Source: CAYXUG01 sp964468655
GTDB taxonomy: Bacteria; Fidelibacterota; Marinisomatia; Marinisomatales; CAYXUG01
Length of the DNA stretch: 35,363 nt
Reading direction: 5' to 3'
Assembly (NCBI GenBank): GCA_964468655.1
Contig: CAYXUG010000013.1
Coordinates: 1 to 35,363, forward strand
Below, one piece after another: positions 15,708 to 23,189 of the stretch. The position numbers and the translations under genes are program-made. Numbering within the stretch: position 1 is the first letter of the stretch; each line of letters starts with the position of its first letter. The notes under the pieces were generated by a model. It did no database searches. It was given only the letters and a program-made list of their open reading frames with translations, and was not told the origin of the DNA.

Positions 15708-16616
15708 TCATGTATAATAGTTGATGATCAATGATACCAATTGAACAACATCCATTACACCAATTGTACCATCTCCATTCAAATCACTGGCGAGGAATTG
15801 CGAAGTGGATGGATCGTACATTCCGGTGATGATATTGATCATCAAAACAATGTCAAGTATATCAATTACACTATCTTCGGTCACATCGCCGGCCGTAAAA
15901 GGAGTCTGTTCCAGAACCCAGGCATCGAACAGAATCTGTAAAGAATCTATTGGCTCCACACCCGGAATGACAGTGTTCACATTCAAATTGAGATAAAGGG
16001 AATCTTCATTATCACCACTCTTTGCCAGTCGAATGAACGCAGAAAGTGATGATGTGCCGTAACTCAGGCATCGTGTATCAGCGCCGGGAATGTTAGCCCC
16101 CTGAAGCGCTGCCATGAGTTTGTGTGTAAGAGGACCATCGTTATTCAAAAAATTAGCTTCCATATTATCAAGGACTTCCTGACCTAATAGAATGTTTCCC
16201 TGAATTGCGTAAGTTGGACCCAAAATGTGGTTTTTGTAATCGAAGCAATTTTCACCTGTGTATCCTGCACTCCGACCGCCATTAACCATATCTATAATCC
16301 CGTACTGGCGGATTGAGGGATTATCCTGAGCATCATTTTCTACCAGCCAGTCAATGATTCCCTGAGGGGAATAACCCTGATCCATGAGACTGGAGGCATT
16401 GTTCTGATTTGCGGCATTCCAGTAGGATTGAGTGTGAATTGCGCCGACTCCGGGATGTACATCGCTGATAATGATAGAACCGGATATGCAAGAAGCTCCG
16501 GCGCTACCCACTTCTCTTGTAATTGAATCATTGGCGACGATTGAAAAAGTATCCTGACCAAACGAAGGAATCGTACTCAAGTTGATGAGGATAAAAAAAG
16601 AAAGGTTTAATTTCAA
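15708..16616 (-). CDS. Secreted DUF1028 protein with C-terminal dockerin
   Basis: This 302-residue exported protein has three parts: a signal peptide (about 1-20, ending PSFGQ); a DUF1028 domain (about 22-225) with TFSIVANDSITREVGSAG, GVGAIHTQ, RQYGIID and AGYTGENC; and a C-terminal type I dockerin (about 240-300) with two calcium-loop repeats, GDVTEDSVIDILDIVLMIN and SDLNGDGTIGVMDVVQLV. DUF1028 resembles Ntn-hydrolase folds and its activity is undefined. The dockerin suggests docking to a cohesin-like partner or use as a surface-anchoring tag. The start is TTG at 16616; an SD-like AGGAAAG lies farther upstream without an in-frame ATG. It is 39 bases downstream of the selenoprotein gene. Confidence 0.88.
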   Translation of the reverse strand: MKLNLSFFILINLSTIPSFGQDTFSIVANDSITREVGSAGASCISGSIIISDVHPGVGAIHTQSYWNAANQNNASSLMDQGYSPQGIIDWLVENDAQDNPSIRQYGIIDMVNGGRSAGYTGENCFDYKNHILGPTYAIQGNILLGQEVLDNMEANFLNNDGPLTHKLMAALQGANIPGADTRCLSYGTSSLSAFIRLAKSGDNEDSLYLNLNVNTVIPGVEPIDSLQILFDAWVLEQTPFTAGDVTEDSVIDILDIVLMINIITGMYDPSTSQFLASDLNGDGTIGVMDVVQLVSLIINYYT

Positions 16617-16655
16617 AAGAAGATGATCAGATAATAATTTAAACTTTCCTGTTCA

Positions 16656-17318
16656 CTATTGTTTATTGAGAATTTCCGCTACCGTAGCATCCAGACTTTT
16701 AGACCTATCTTTTTCATAGCCATTCACTAAAAATTTAGGTACTGCCAGTCGCAGGCCTGTATTTTTCAATTCCTCCACTTCAAGATCAATCTGCGCCTGA
16801 AGAGCAGGATCCTGCATATCATAGTTTAATTGATCAATATCAAGTCCGAGCTCATAAGCGTATTGGAGCGGTAGGTCCTCATTATTCTTCAGTCCCCGGT
16901 AATTATCAAATATCATTTTGTGCATCTCATGATACATTCCCTGCCTCCCGGCAGCAAGGGCGTAAATGGCTGCCTTGTTTGCTTGTCTGTGATTGCGGAG
17001 CGGAAAATTCTTGATTACGACTTTAACATCATTGGGATGCTTTTTCACCAAATTATCCACCAAACTGGTGGATTTTGCACAGTAAGGTCACTGGTAGTCC
17101 ATCCATTCAATGATTGTGACCTTGGCATTTTCTGCCCCGAGGTAGTGGGAATCTCCAACGGGAATATCAAATGGCTTTGCCTGTTTCCAGTATTCCCACG
17201 TACCATCAGGGTGAAGAATGACACGTTTCTGCTGTCGGGTCATTGCTTCAATATCCTGCGCATTAATAGATGCTAATGCAAACAGAAATCCAATACTTAA
17301 TATTTTTAATTTATACAT
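16656..17318 (-). CDS. DsbA-like thiol oxidoreductase, probable selenoprotein (UPYC)
   Basis: From ATG at 17318 (AGGAG 9-10 bases upstream) to TAG at 16656 there is one continuous frame of 221 codons interrupted only by TGA at 17088-17090. Read as selenocysteine, it gives a 220-residue exported protein: signal peptide (about 1-20, ending INAQ), a linker with ILHPDGTWEYW, then a DsbA/Thioredoxin_4 domain from about residue 55. The TGA (residue 77) falls exactly on the first Cys of the CPYC active site (MDYQ-U-PYC), with the resolving Cys at 80. Downstream are KVVIKNFPLRNH and the cis-Pro segment AVPKFLVNG. A SECIS-like hairpin follows (17055-17073). It probably acts in periplasmic thiol-disulfide exchange or peroxide chemistry. 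The alternative is a recent nonsense mutation, but the hairpin and exact placement favour Sec. Confidence 0.87.
17055..17073 (-). promoter_or_regulatory. Candidate bacterial SECIS element
   Basis: On the transcript strand, ATCCACC pairs perfectly with GGTGGAT around the five-base loop AGTTT. The loop starts 21 bases after the in-frame TGA (17090-17088), and G is its second base. By established bSECIS rules (short apical loop with an early G, roughly 16-37 bases after UGA) this is a good match. It lies within the coding sequence, as bacterial SECIS elements do. Confidence 0.8.
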
Positions 17319-17350
17319 TTCGTCTTCTCTCCTGTATTGTAAGCAATAAT

Positions 17351-17956
17351 TTAAGAACCAAAAACCACCATTCCCAATCCAAGAATAAACCCTGACGGAT
17401 TGGTGCTGAATCCTATTATCGTTCTGAACATTTTATTTATTCTAATAATTCCACCTGAAACTAATCCGACTGAATGTTTTGATTCTAACCTGATCCAGAA
17501 GTCATCGCTGCTTACAACTGTCTGGTCTCCGGTATTGTACTGCTGGTAAGTGGGAAAGTTCACATAGGTGAGACCAATATAGGGTGAAAATTGATCCGTC
17601 AGCTTATAGACGAAACCGCCGCCGAGACGGAGGAATTTTTTCTCACTGCCGAGTTTTGATCCTAAAGCAGTTCCAGTAGCCCATGATTCCGGTTTGTCAA
17701 AAAAATTATCCAAATCCCGAATATCATCGTTGGTCTCAAACAAGATGAAAATTTTTCTGCTTGTTGTCTCTTCCTGAGTTTTTACCTTAACATTCCCAAA
17801 AATAAATCCGCCAAATGCTATTTTATGATTATGGGAGTTGATGAAGTGACTGGGCATTTCACCAAAAAATGCGAATCCAAGGGATTGTCCAAAAACCAAA
17901 ATGGGACTCAAGAAAAATATGGAGAACACAATTCCAATTATTTTGAGATTATTCAT
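17351..17956 (-). CDS. Exported hypothetical protein, outer-membrane barrel-like
   Basis: This 201-residue protein has a signal peptide (about 1-23, ending LVFGQ). The body alternates hydrophobic and polar residues with Gly/aromatic-rich strands (FLRLGGGFVYKLTDQFSPYIGLTYV, split here by turns, and a final FILGLGMVVFG), which suggests a small outer-membrane beta-barrel. I recognise no named family. The start overlaps the stop of the upstream gene by 8 bases (ATGAATAA), so translation is probably coupled. It precedes the selenoprotein gene by 32 bases on the same strand, so the three or four genes here may form one transcript. Confidence 0.75.
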   Translation of the reverse strand: MNNLKIIGIVFSIFFLSPILVFGQSLGFAFFGEMPSHFINSHNHKIAFGGFIFGNVKVKTQEETTSRKIFILFETNDDIRDLDNFFDKPESWATGTALGSKLGSEKKFLRLGGGFVYKLTDQFSPYIGLTYVNFPTYQQYNTGDQTVVSSDDFWIRLESKHSVGLVSGGIIRINKMFRTIIGFSTNPSGFILGLGMVVFGS

Positions 17957-18458
17957 TATTCACTTCTCCTACAGAGAGCGGCATTACAACAATGGTGCCG
18001 AAATTAAAATCCATGTTTTGTTTGGGGAATTTAATAACATCCCACGTCCCGTAATAGAGAGCGCCTGCCCACACTTTAAACCGGAATCCCTTTGCAACTT
18101 CTGCCGGTAGCTGTTTCCCGGTTTTCCAAATTCTGCGCGCCCTCCCGAAACCGAGTCCGCCATAGATAAATCCCAACTGCCCATCTAAATATCTCATTTG
18201 ATATTCTTTGTAAAATCGTATACCGTAACTCACTGCCGGAACGAAAGGAGTCCAGCACTCACACTCACCTTCATTCCGAGATATTGCACCAATTGAAACC
18301 TGCCCTCCCCAGAAAAATCCGTCACCACCATAGCCGATCTGCAGCCCGGGACTTACATACAAATAGGATTTACTCCCTGCTGCCAGAACATTCGATAAAG
18401 AGAGTAAAAGTAACGCAGCGAGAATATATAAACAGAATGAATTTTTTATTTTACTCAA
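17949..18458 (-). CDS. Exported hypothetical protein, Gly/aromatic-rich
   Basis: This 169-residue protein has a clear signal peptide (about 1-27, ending NVLAA). The mature part is rich in Gly, Tyr, Phe and Trp with alternating strand patterns (YVSPGLQIGYGGDGFFWGG, FIYGGLGFGRARR), typical of small outer-membrane or surface beta-structures. A CEC motif near residue 65 provides two nearby cysteines, which could be a substrate for the adjacent thiol oxidoreductase (inference). I recognise no family. It overlaps the next gene by 8 bases. Confidence 0.72.
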   Translation of the reverse strand: MSKIKNSFCLYILAALLLLSLSNVLAAGSKSYLYVSPGLQIGYGGDGFFWGGQVSIGAISRNEGECECWTPFVPAVSYGIRFYKEYQMRYLDGQLGFIYGGLGFGRARRIWKTGKQLPAEVAKGFRFKVWAGALYYGTWDVIKFPKQNMDFNFGTIVVMPLSVGEVNNE

Positions 18459-18495
18459 ACCCTTTTTATGTTAATCTATTTATAGGTAACAACAG

Positions 18496-19392
18496 TTAAA
18501 TCACTCTTAGATTTGGAATATCTTCTCTGGAAACTTCACCCTTCTCGGTAATAATATGATCCACAAAATTCAAATCAATGACATCACTGGAGTATGATGC
18601 AAGTGCATAGTCAATGCCATCATGTGACATTTCTTCACTCTTCAAATAGATATTCTGATCGCTGGCGATTCTGTGGGTAAATTCCAGGGTTAGGACAAAC
18701 AGATATACAGGCAGTTTGTTGAGATGACATTCACTGACAATATTTGAAGTCCCGCTGTCACTGATAAATTTGTTGTCATCTGTCACAGCAAAAGCACCCA
18801 CAAAGAGTTTGTCCGCTTTATCAAAATAGTGCACAAGGTCCCATTCTGGGATTACGAAATAATCTATATTTTCTTTTTTAATGGTTTTGATAACCTGCCG
18901 GGTTTTTACAAAATCCTGTTTCAGGATTAGAACCTCAAATTTCTTTCCCTCTCTCGCAGCGGCAGGTATCATAATTTCTACCGGCTCCTCTACCGAATGA
19001 ACAATAATCAGATCGCCGTCTTCAATACACTTTGTACCGTGGTGTGCGAGATTTTTCAGATCATCATTCAGACGGCTTTGAAGATTTTCAATGATTTGTA
19101 TTGAACCCTTTTTGGCTTTGTCAATTTCACTGTCCTTAAAAAAATGGTTCTTTTCCAGTTCATTCTCAAAATAGACAATCAAATTATCGAGAGGATACAT
19201 TCGCGGCTGAGTATTTTTAATTGCGGTAATCAAATTGTACAGTTCTCTTTCAAACCCACCGTTTGATGTACTGAGTTCCTTCATTGCATCCACAATACAA
19301 TTGAGCGCTTTCAGACTGGTTTCAGAAGATGAATAAACTTTTACCAGATCCCTGAATAGTCCGTCTAAAACTTTTTGATCTTTTTCGCTCAT
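18496..19392 (-). CDS. eIF2B alpha/beta/delta-like protein, catalytic residues missing
   Basis: This 298-residue protein has an N-terminal helical region (1-110) and a Rossmann-like C-terminal half that matches the eIF2B/MtnA/ribose-1,5-bisphosphate isomerase superfamily: DGDLIIVHSVEE, GKKFEVLILKQ, IDYFVIPEWDLVHYFDKADK, LFVGAFAVTDDNKFISDSGT, LNKLPVYLF. In isomerases of this family a Cys follows the strand now reading IIVHS (Ser133), and an Asp follows GA in 'VGAD', here Phe201. Both catalytic residues are therefore absent, pointing to a binding or regulatory role. The start forms an ATGA overlap with the stop of the upstream transporter gene, so translation is coupled. No link between this family and NhaD-type transport is known to me. 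Confidence 0.8.
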   Translation of the reverse strand: MSEKDQKVLDGLFRDLVKVYSSSETSLKALNCIVDAMKELSTSNGGFERELYNLITAIKNTQPRMYPLDNLIVYFENELEKNHFFKDSEIDKAKKGSIQIIENLQSRLNDDLKNLAHHGTKCIEDGDLIIVHSVEEPVEIMIPAAAREGKKFEVLILKQDFVKTRQVIKTIKKENIDYFVIPEWDLVHYFDKADKLFVGAFAVTDDNKFISDSGTSNIVSECHLNKLPVYLFVLTLEFTHRIASDQNIYLKSEEMSHDGIDYALASYSSDVIDLNFVDHIITEKGEVSREDIPNLRVI

Positions 19393-20693
19393 AGAGATAT
19401 TCTCAGGTAAATGACAAGAAATACCGATGCAACAGAAAGTGATATGAGGGAAATAATAATCCCCGTTTTCATAAATTCAATGAAACTAATATTCACATTA
19501 TACTTTTTTGCAATGCCTACAGAAACAATATTTGCTGAGGAACCAATCATGGAAATATTACCTCCCAAACAGGCGCCAAGGGCCAATGCCCACCACAAAA
19601 TATTGTTAGGAATGGGGTTTGCCTCCAGCATCATGTGAATAATTGGAATCATTGTAATGGTAAATGGTATGTTATCAAGAAAACCCGATACAATACCTGA
19701 AACCCATAAAACCATCAAAACATTTGCATACGGATTATCTCCAACTTTCAGAAAAATATTATGAGCAAGCCATTCGATTACACCATGTTCTTCCAAAACA
19801 CCCACAAGCATAAAAAGACCTGCAAAAAACATTAGGGTGCTCCACTCCACATCTTTAAGTACATGTTCAACGTCAGCGCGGGATAGAATAAACAAAAGCA
19901 TCGCCACCGAAAGTGCAACTACACCCGGAGAAAATCCTGTAATCGTCTGAGTCATAAATAACAGCAATACTAAAATGAGGCAGACTAATCCCTTGGTCAT
20001 TAAACTTTTATCAATCCGAATGTTCATAAATTCAAACCTGATTTTTTCAAGGAGGAGGTTCATGGCAACCAGTTTAACAAGTTTTGTATTGATCGGCTTG
20101 AATTCATTTCTGTCGCTTGCCCAGATATATAAAAGCGCCAGCGCAAATGCCACAATAACAACCGGTGAAAGGTTAACGATAAACTGGTTGAATGTTAATC
20201 CCACTTTTGAACCGATGATGATGTTTGGCGGATCACCGATAAGGGTTGCCGTTCCACCAATATTTGAGATAAGCGCTTGACTCAGCACATACTTTTTTGG
20301 ATCAAGTCCCATCCCTCTTGTCAGTTCAATAATGATAGGAATGATAATAAGAACAGTTGTTACATTATCCAGAAAAGCAGACATGACTGCGGTTACAAAA
20401 GAAAAAAGGACAAGAATTCTTACAGGACTTCCCCGTGTAACTTCAGCAATCTTTACTGAGACGATTGTAAAAAATCCGGACAACCTCAGCAGACTCACAA
20501 TAATCATCATCCCTGTCAAGAGCATAATGGTCTCAATATCAATAAGTTCCACCGCTTCATGCTCATCCAGAATATGGAGAAACACCAGTACTCCCACGCC
20601 GGAAAGGACTGCCACTGCCTTGTTCACCAGTTCAAATGTGATGGCAGCATAGACCACCAGAAAAACGATAATTGGTATTAAGGCGCCTTCCAT
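19389..20693 (-). CDS. ArsB/NhaD-type ion transporter
   Basis: This 434-residue polytopic protein has 10-12 hydrophobic segments. It carries the two inverted signature regions of the ion-transporter superfamily: SAFLDNVTTVLIIIPI (about 110-125) with SNIGGTATLIGDPPNIIIG (about 143-161), and SGFLDNIPFTITMIPI with GACLGGNISMIGSSANIVS near the C-terminus. This arrangement is shared by NhaD Na+/H+ antiporters, ArsB and the SLC13-like family; the duplicated GxxxxGxxxN re-entrant loops probably form the substrate site. Sodium/proton exchange is the most likely activity, but anion export cannot be excluded. It is followed by a translationally coupled eIF2B-like gene and preceded by a universal stress protein gene. 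Confidence 0.88.
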   Translation of the reverse strand: MEGALIPIIVFLVVYAAITFELVNKAVAVLSGVGVLVFLHILDEHEAVELIDIETIMLLTGMMIIVSLLRLSGFFTIVSVKIAEVTRGSPVRILVLFSFVTAVMSAFLDNVTTVLIIIPIIIELTRGMGLDPKKYVLSQALISNIGGTATLIGDPPNIIIGSKVGLTFNQFIVNLSPVVIVAFALALLYIWASDRNEFKPINTKLVKLVAMNLLLEKIRFEFMNIRIDKSLMTKGLVCLILVLLLFMTQTITGFSPGVVALSVAMLLFILSRADVEHVLKDVEWSTLMFFAGLFMLVGVLEEHGVIEWLAHNIFLKVGDNPYANVLMVLWVSGIVSGFLDNIPFTITMIPIIHMMLEANPIPNNILWWALALGACLGGNISMIGSSANIVSVGIAKKYNVNISFIEFMKTGIIISLISLSVASVFLVIYLRISL

Positions 20694-20732
20694 TTATCCA
20701 TTATTTAAATTCATGTTAATCATCTAAATCCG

Positions 20733-21149
20733 TTATTTTGGTACCACAAGCACCGGGCAATTCGTATTGTTTACGATTCCCTCATCCACTGAATCAAGGA
20801 AGTTCATTTTAAACGTGTTCATTCGTCGGTGCCCCAGGATTAGGAGGTCAGCATCCTTCGTTTCAGAAGCAATCATTTTTGAAATGTTTTCCCCTGTCAA
20901 AATACGCACTTCAACAGATAATGCCTCTTCATTAAAACCACAGGATTTGAAACACTTCCTAATATCCTCTTCCTCTACTTTTGGAGCGGAATCCATCATC
21001 ATGCTCATTTCTCCGGCATGGGGTTCGTTGACATGAAGTGCAATGAGTTTCGCTCTATAGTCTTGAGCCATTTGAACAGCTTGTTTAATAACGGTTTCTT
21101 CATCGTCCCGAACGACTAGGGCGACCATTATTGTTTGAATGTGAGACAT
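20733..21149 (-). CDS. Universal stress protein (UspA family)
   Basis: This 138-residue single-domain UspA-like protein contains IQTIMVALVVRDDEET at the N-terminus, AKLIALHVNEP, a DADLLILGHRR strand-loop and a final NCPVLVVPK strand. The glycine-rich ATP motif (G-x2-G-x9-G-S/T) of ATP-binding members is not present (GHRRMNTFKMNF instead), so it probably belongs to the class that does not bind ATP. The start at 21149 is preferred because AAGGA lies upstream of ATG; a TTG two codons earlier (21155) is also open. It lies 39 bases upstream of the NhaD-like transporter on the same strand. Confidence 0.9.
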   Translation of the reverse strand: MSHIQTIMVALVVRDDEETVIKQAVQMAQDYRAKLIALHVNEPHAGEMSMMMDSAPKVEEEDIRKCFKSCGFNEEALSVEVRILTGENISKMIASETKDADLLILGHRRMNTFKMNFLDSVDEGIVNNTNCPVLVVPK

Positions 21150-21166
21150 TTTCAAATTCCTTTCAA

Positions 21167-21616
21167 TTATATTTTTAGTGGCTTTATAGAAGATACAACC
21201 GCTTCCGGATTTTTTCCCCAGATTTCAGGATCAGCATCCACGTATAATTCCACCTCGTTGCCATCCGGATCCTCTACATAAATGCTCTGGCTGACAGTAT
21301 GGTCGCTCATTCCGTTGATTCTTACTCCAGCTTTTTCCAGTTCCTTTTTCACCTCCCGAAGAATATCGAGCGAATCACCCACTTTGATTCCGATGTGATA
21401 AAATCCAAGACGGTGTCCTTTTGGCGGAATTGGAGCATCCCCTACTTCAATGAGAAAAATTTCATGGTGCGTTCTGCCGGATGTGAGCGCTGCTGCATGG
21501 AATGGGTGGTTCATGGTTCCAGCTTTTTGAAAGCCCAGTAAATTTTCATAGAATTGAAGAGACCGTTCAAGATCTCTTACATAAAATACCACATGACCTA
21601 AATAGTGTGCTTTCAT
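21167..21616 (-). CDS. VOC-family protein (catechol-2,3-dioxygenase-like)
   Basis: This 149-residue VOC protein contains paired beta-alpha-beta-beta-beta units: YLGHVVFYVRDLERSLQFYENLLGF, then LGFYHIGIKVGD and SIYVEDPDGNEVELYVD. Likely metal ligands are H8, H74 and E123. The pattern resembles one domain of extradiol dioxygenase or glyoxalase-like enzymes; the substrate is unknown and could be an epoxide, hydroperoxide or aldehyde adduct. It precedes the universal stress protein gene by 17 bases on the same strand, which suggests a shared stress-related transcript. Confidence 0.9.
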   Translation of the reverse strand: MKAHYLGHVVFYVRDLERSLQFYENLLGFQKAGTMNHPFHAAALTSGRTHHEIFLIEVGDAPIPPKGHRLGFYHIGIKVGDSLDILREVKKELEKAGVRINGMSDHTVSQSIYVEDPDGNEVELYVDADPEIWGKNPEAVVSSIKPLKI

Positions 21617-21692
21617 AGTTTGAGTCCGATTTCCACCTGATCCAATGTAGTTAATTGATCATAAAAGGTCAACAATTCTTGATCCTGCTGTA

Positions 21693-21929
21693 TCAATCAA
21701 CTGAAAATTTCTCCGTCTGCGTCTGCTCGTTTAACTGGTTGGAATTCTTCACCGGAATAATTATCCACCCAACCAGATAAATAATCAACCCCGGACCCAA
21801 AAGCAGAAGAAAAACGGAAATGAGTCTCACCAAAACAGGATCAATATTAAAATAATCAGCCAATCCGGAACAAATTCCCGCTATCTTTTTATCGTTCAAA
21901 TTTCTATATATTCTTTTACTCGTTGTCAT
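21693..21929 (-). CDS. PspC-domain membrane protein (second copy)
   Basis: This 78-residue stand-alone PspC domain contains KRIYRNLNDKKIAGICSGLA, DYFNIDPVLVRLISVF and a hydrophobic segment ending VGWIIIPV, with a polar tail. It is a paralogue of the 9885-10103 protein, with the same ID-P-V and W-I-I-P landmarks. GAGGAAC lies a few bases before the ATG. The upstream neighbour is a multi-spanning membrane protein. A role in envelope stress sensing is inferred from the family. Confidence 0.92.
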   Translation of the reverse strand: MTTSKRIYRNLNDKKIAGICSGLADYFNIDPVLVRLISVFLLLLGPGLIIYLVGWIIIPVKNSNQLNEQTQTEKFSVD

Positions 21930-21950
21930 TTATTGTTCCTCTTTTTAGGG

Positions 21951-22649
21951 TTACAAATTTACTTTCTTTTTTAGCACTTTTAATACGCCCCATGATTGAA
22001 TTAGGACACATACCACCAACGCATAAACAATTATTTTCTGTGCCACCACCTGAAATATAAGTCCGTCAGATGTTTCAATGGAAGGTCCCCATTCCATAAT
22101 TCCGATATAAATTGCAAGCAGTACACCAAAACCAATATTGGCAAACGCCAGTTTTTTAGGGATTCCATCCTTGTTCGTCCAGATTGCGACCGTTAAAAAG
22201 ATTATCGTTACCAAAAACATCCTGAAACCGGTATTTACAAAAAACATGTGAGAGGAATGGTAGAGATTATCGGGAGTAAATCCCACTCCGGCAAGTGCAA
22301 TCCCTGAAATAACACCGCACAGGGAAGCCAGTTTAGCTGAAATGTCACTAACTTTATTTGCATTGAAAATAATTGATGAAACCATACAAAAGGACAATAG
22401 ACCCAATCCAATTATAACAAGGGACATATTGAAAATAAAGCTTGAGATATAATTCGATTCACCTGAATAGGTCACCGTCCTGCCGAGGTCGCTGAAGAAG
22501 TTTAATCCGAAAGAGTATCCTTGAACCGCATGATCGTGGTAAGTAGTTCCGGGATACATTAGCATTGCAATGATATTCAACAAAAGAAATATCACCAACG
22601 ATACTGTGGTAAAATGAAGTGCGGATACTTTTGATTGTTTACCAATCAT
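21951..22649 (-). CDS. DUF998-like integral membrane protein
   Basis: This 232-residue protein has about six transmembrane segments. The first loop carries NFFSDLGRTV (the 'SDLG' feature seen in DUF998-type proteins) and later ones GVGFTPDN and SHMFFVNTGF. This is suggestive of the DUF998/frag1-like group, but the match is by eye only. Conserved His pairs in YHDHAVQ and YHSSH could bind metal or haem (speculation). It probably sits in the inner membrane. No strong Shine-Dalgarno site. It follows the cold-shock gene, separated from it by an intrinsic terminator at 22691-22721. Confidence 0.65.
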   Translation of the reverse strand: MIGKQSKVSALHFTTVSLVIFLLLNIIAMLMYPGTTYHDHAVQGYSFGLNFFSDLGRTVTYSGESNYISSFIFNMSLVIIGLGLLSFCMVSSIIFNANKVSDISAKLASLCGVISGIALAGVGFTPDNLYHSSHMFFVNTGFRMFLVTIIFLTVAIWTNKDGIPKKLAFANIGFGVLLAIYIGIMEWGPSIETSDGLIFQVVAQKIIVYALVVCVLIQSWGVLKVLKKKVNL

Positions 22650-22690
22650 AAATTGTTTTTTTATTCAATTGGATAATCTGAACCTTAAAC

Positions 22691-22721
22691 AAAAAAAGGG
22701 CAACAAAATGCTGCCCCTTTT
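22691..22721 (-). terminator. Intrinsic terminator downstream of the cold-shock gene
   Basis: On the minus strand AAAAGGGGCAGCA, a short loop and TGCCCTTTTTTT form a stem with a final T-run, about 65 bases after the stop of the cold-shock gene (22784-22996). It separates that gene from the DUF998-like gene. Confidence 0.85.
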
Positions 22722-22783
22722 AATGATGGGTAATATAGTTTAATCACCCTTTGGTGCTGTGTATTATTCGCGATCTATTAAAA

Positions 22784-22996
22784 CTATTCAGGTTTTGAAA
22801 CGTTTTTTGCCTCAAACCCCTTATCAGTTTTTTCAAGTTCAAACTCTACAGCATCACCTTCATTTAATGTTTTGAATCCTTCGCCAGTAATGGATGAAAA
22901 ATGTACGAAGACATCTTCACCTTCCTCACGCTCAAGGAATCCAAATCCTTTTTTCTGGTTAAACCATTTAACCGTACCTTGTTGTTTATCGCTCAT
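22784..22996 (-). CDS. Cold-shock protein, CspA family
   Basis: This 70-residue canonical CspA-type protein contains GTVKWFNQKKGFGFLE (with RNP1 KGFGF) and DVFVHFSSI (RNP2 VFVHF), closing with EAKNVSKPE. It binds single-stranded RNA/DNA and acts as an RNA chaperone, often cold-induced. AAGGA lies 11 bases before the ATG. It is a monocistronic unit: about 190 bases of upstream intergenic DNA (22997-23189), likely holding the promoter and a 5' untranslated leader, and an intrinsic terminator downstream. Confidence 0.97.
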   Translation of the reverse strand: MSDKQQGTVKWFNQKKGFGFLEREEGEDVFVHFSSITGEGFKTLNEGDAVEFELEKTDKGFEAKNVSKPE

Positions 22997-23189
22997 TTCG
23001 TTTTGTATCCTTTATCTATGTTTACTTAATCAACACAAGATTTATCTTAACATTTAATCTTGTTAGCCAAAATCTAAACCATTTTAAATAGGAATTACAA
23101 TAATTAGTTTAATGTGTGTGTTTCCCCAAAATCAAGAAATAAAAAGCAGATTTATTAACTGGAAAACATAAAACCATCAACCCAATCAC

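Noticed and set aside
16656..17063. An ORF beginning with ATG at 17063 as a separate protein
   Set aside because: It lacks the N-terminal half of a thioredoxin fold and has no ribosome binding site; it is the part of the selenoprotein after the TGA.
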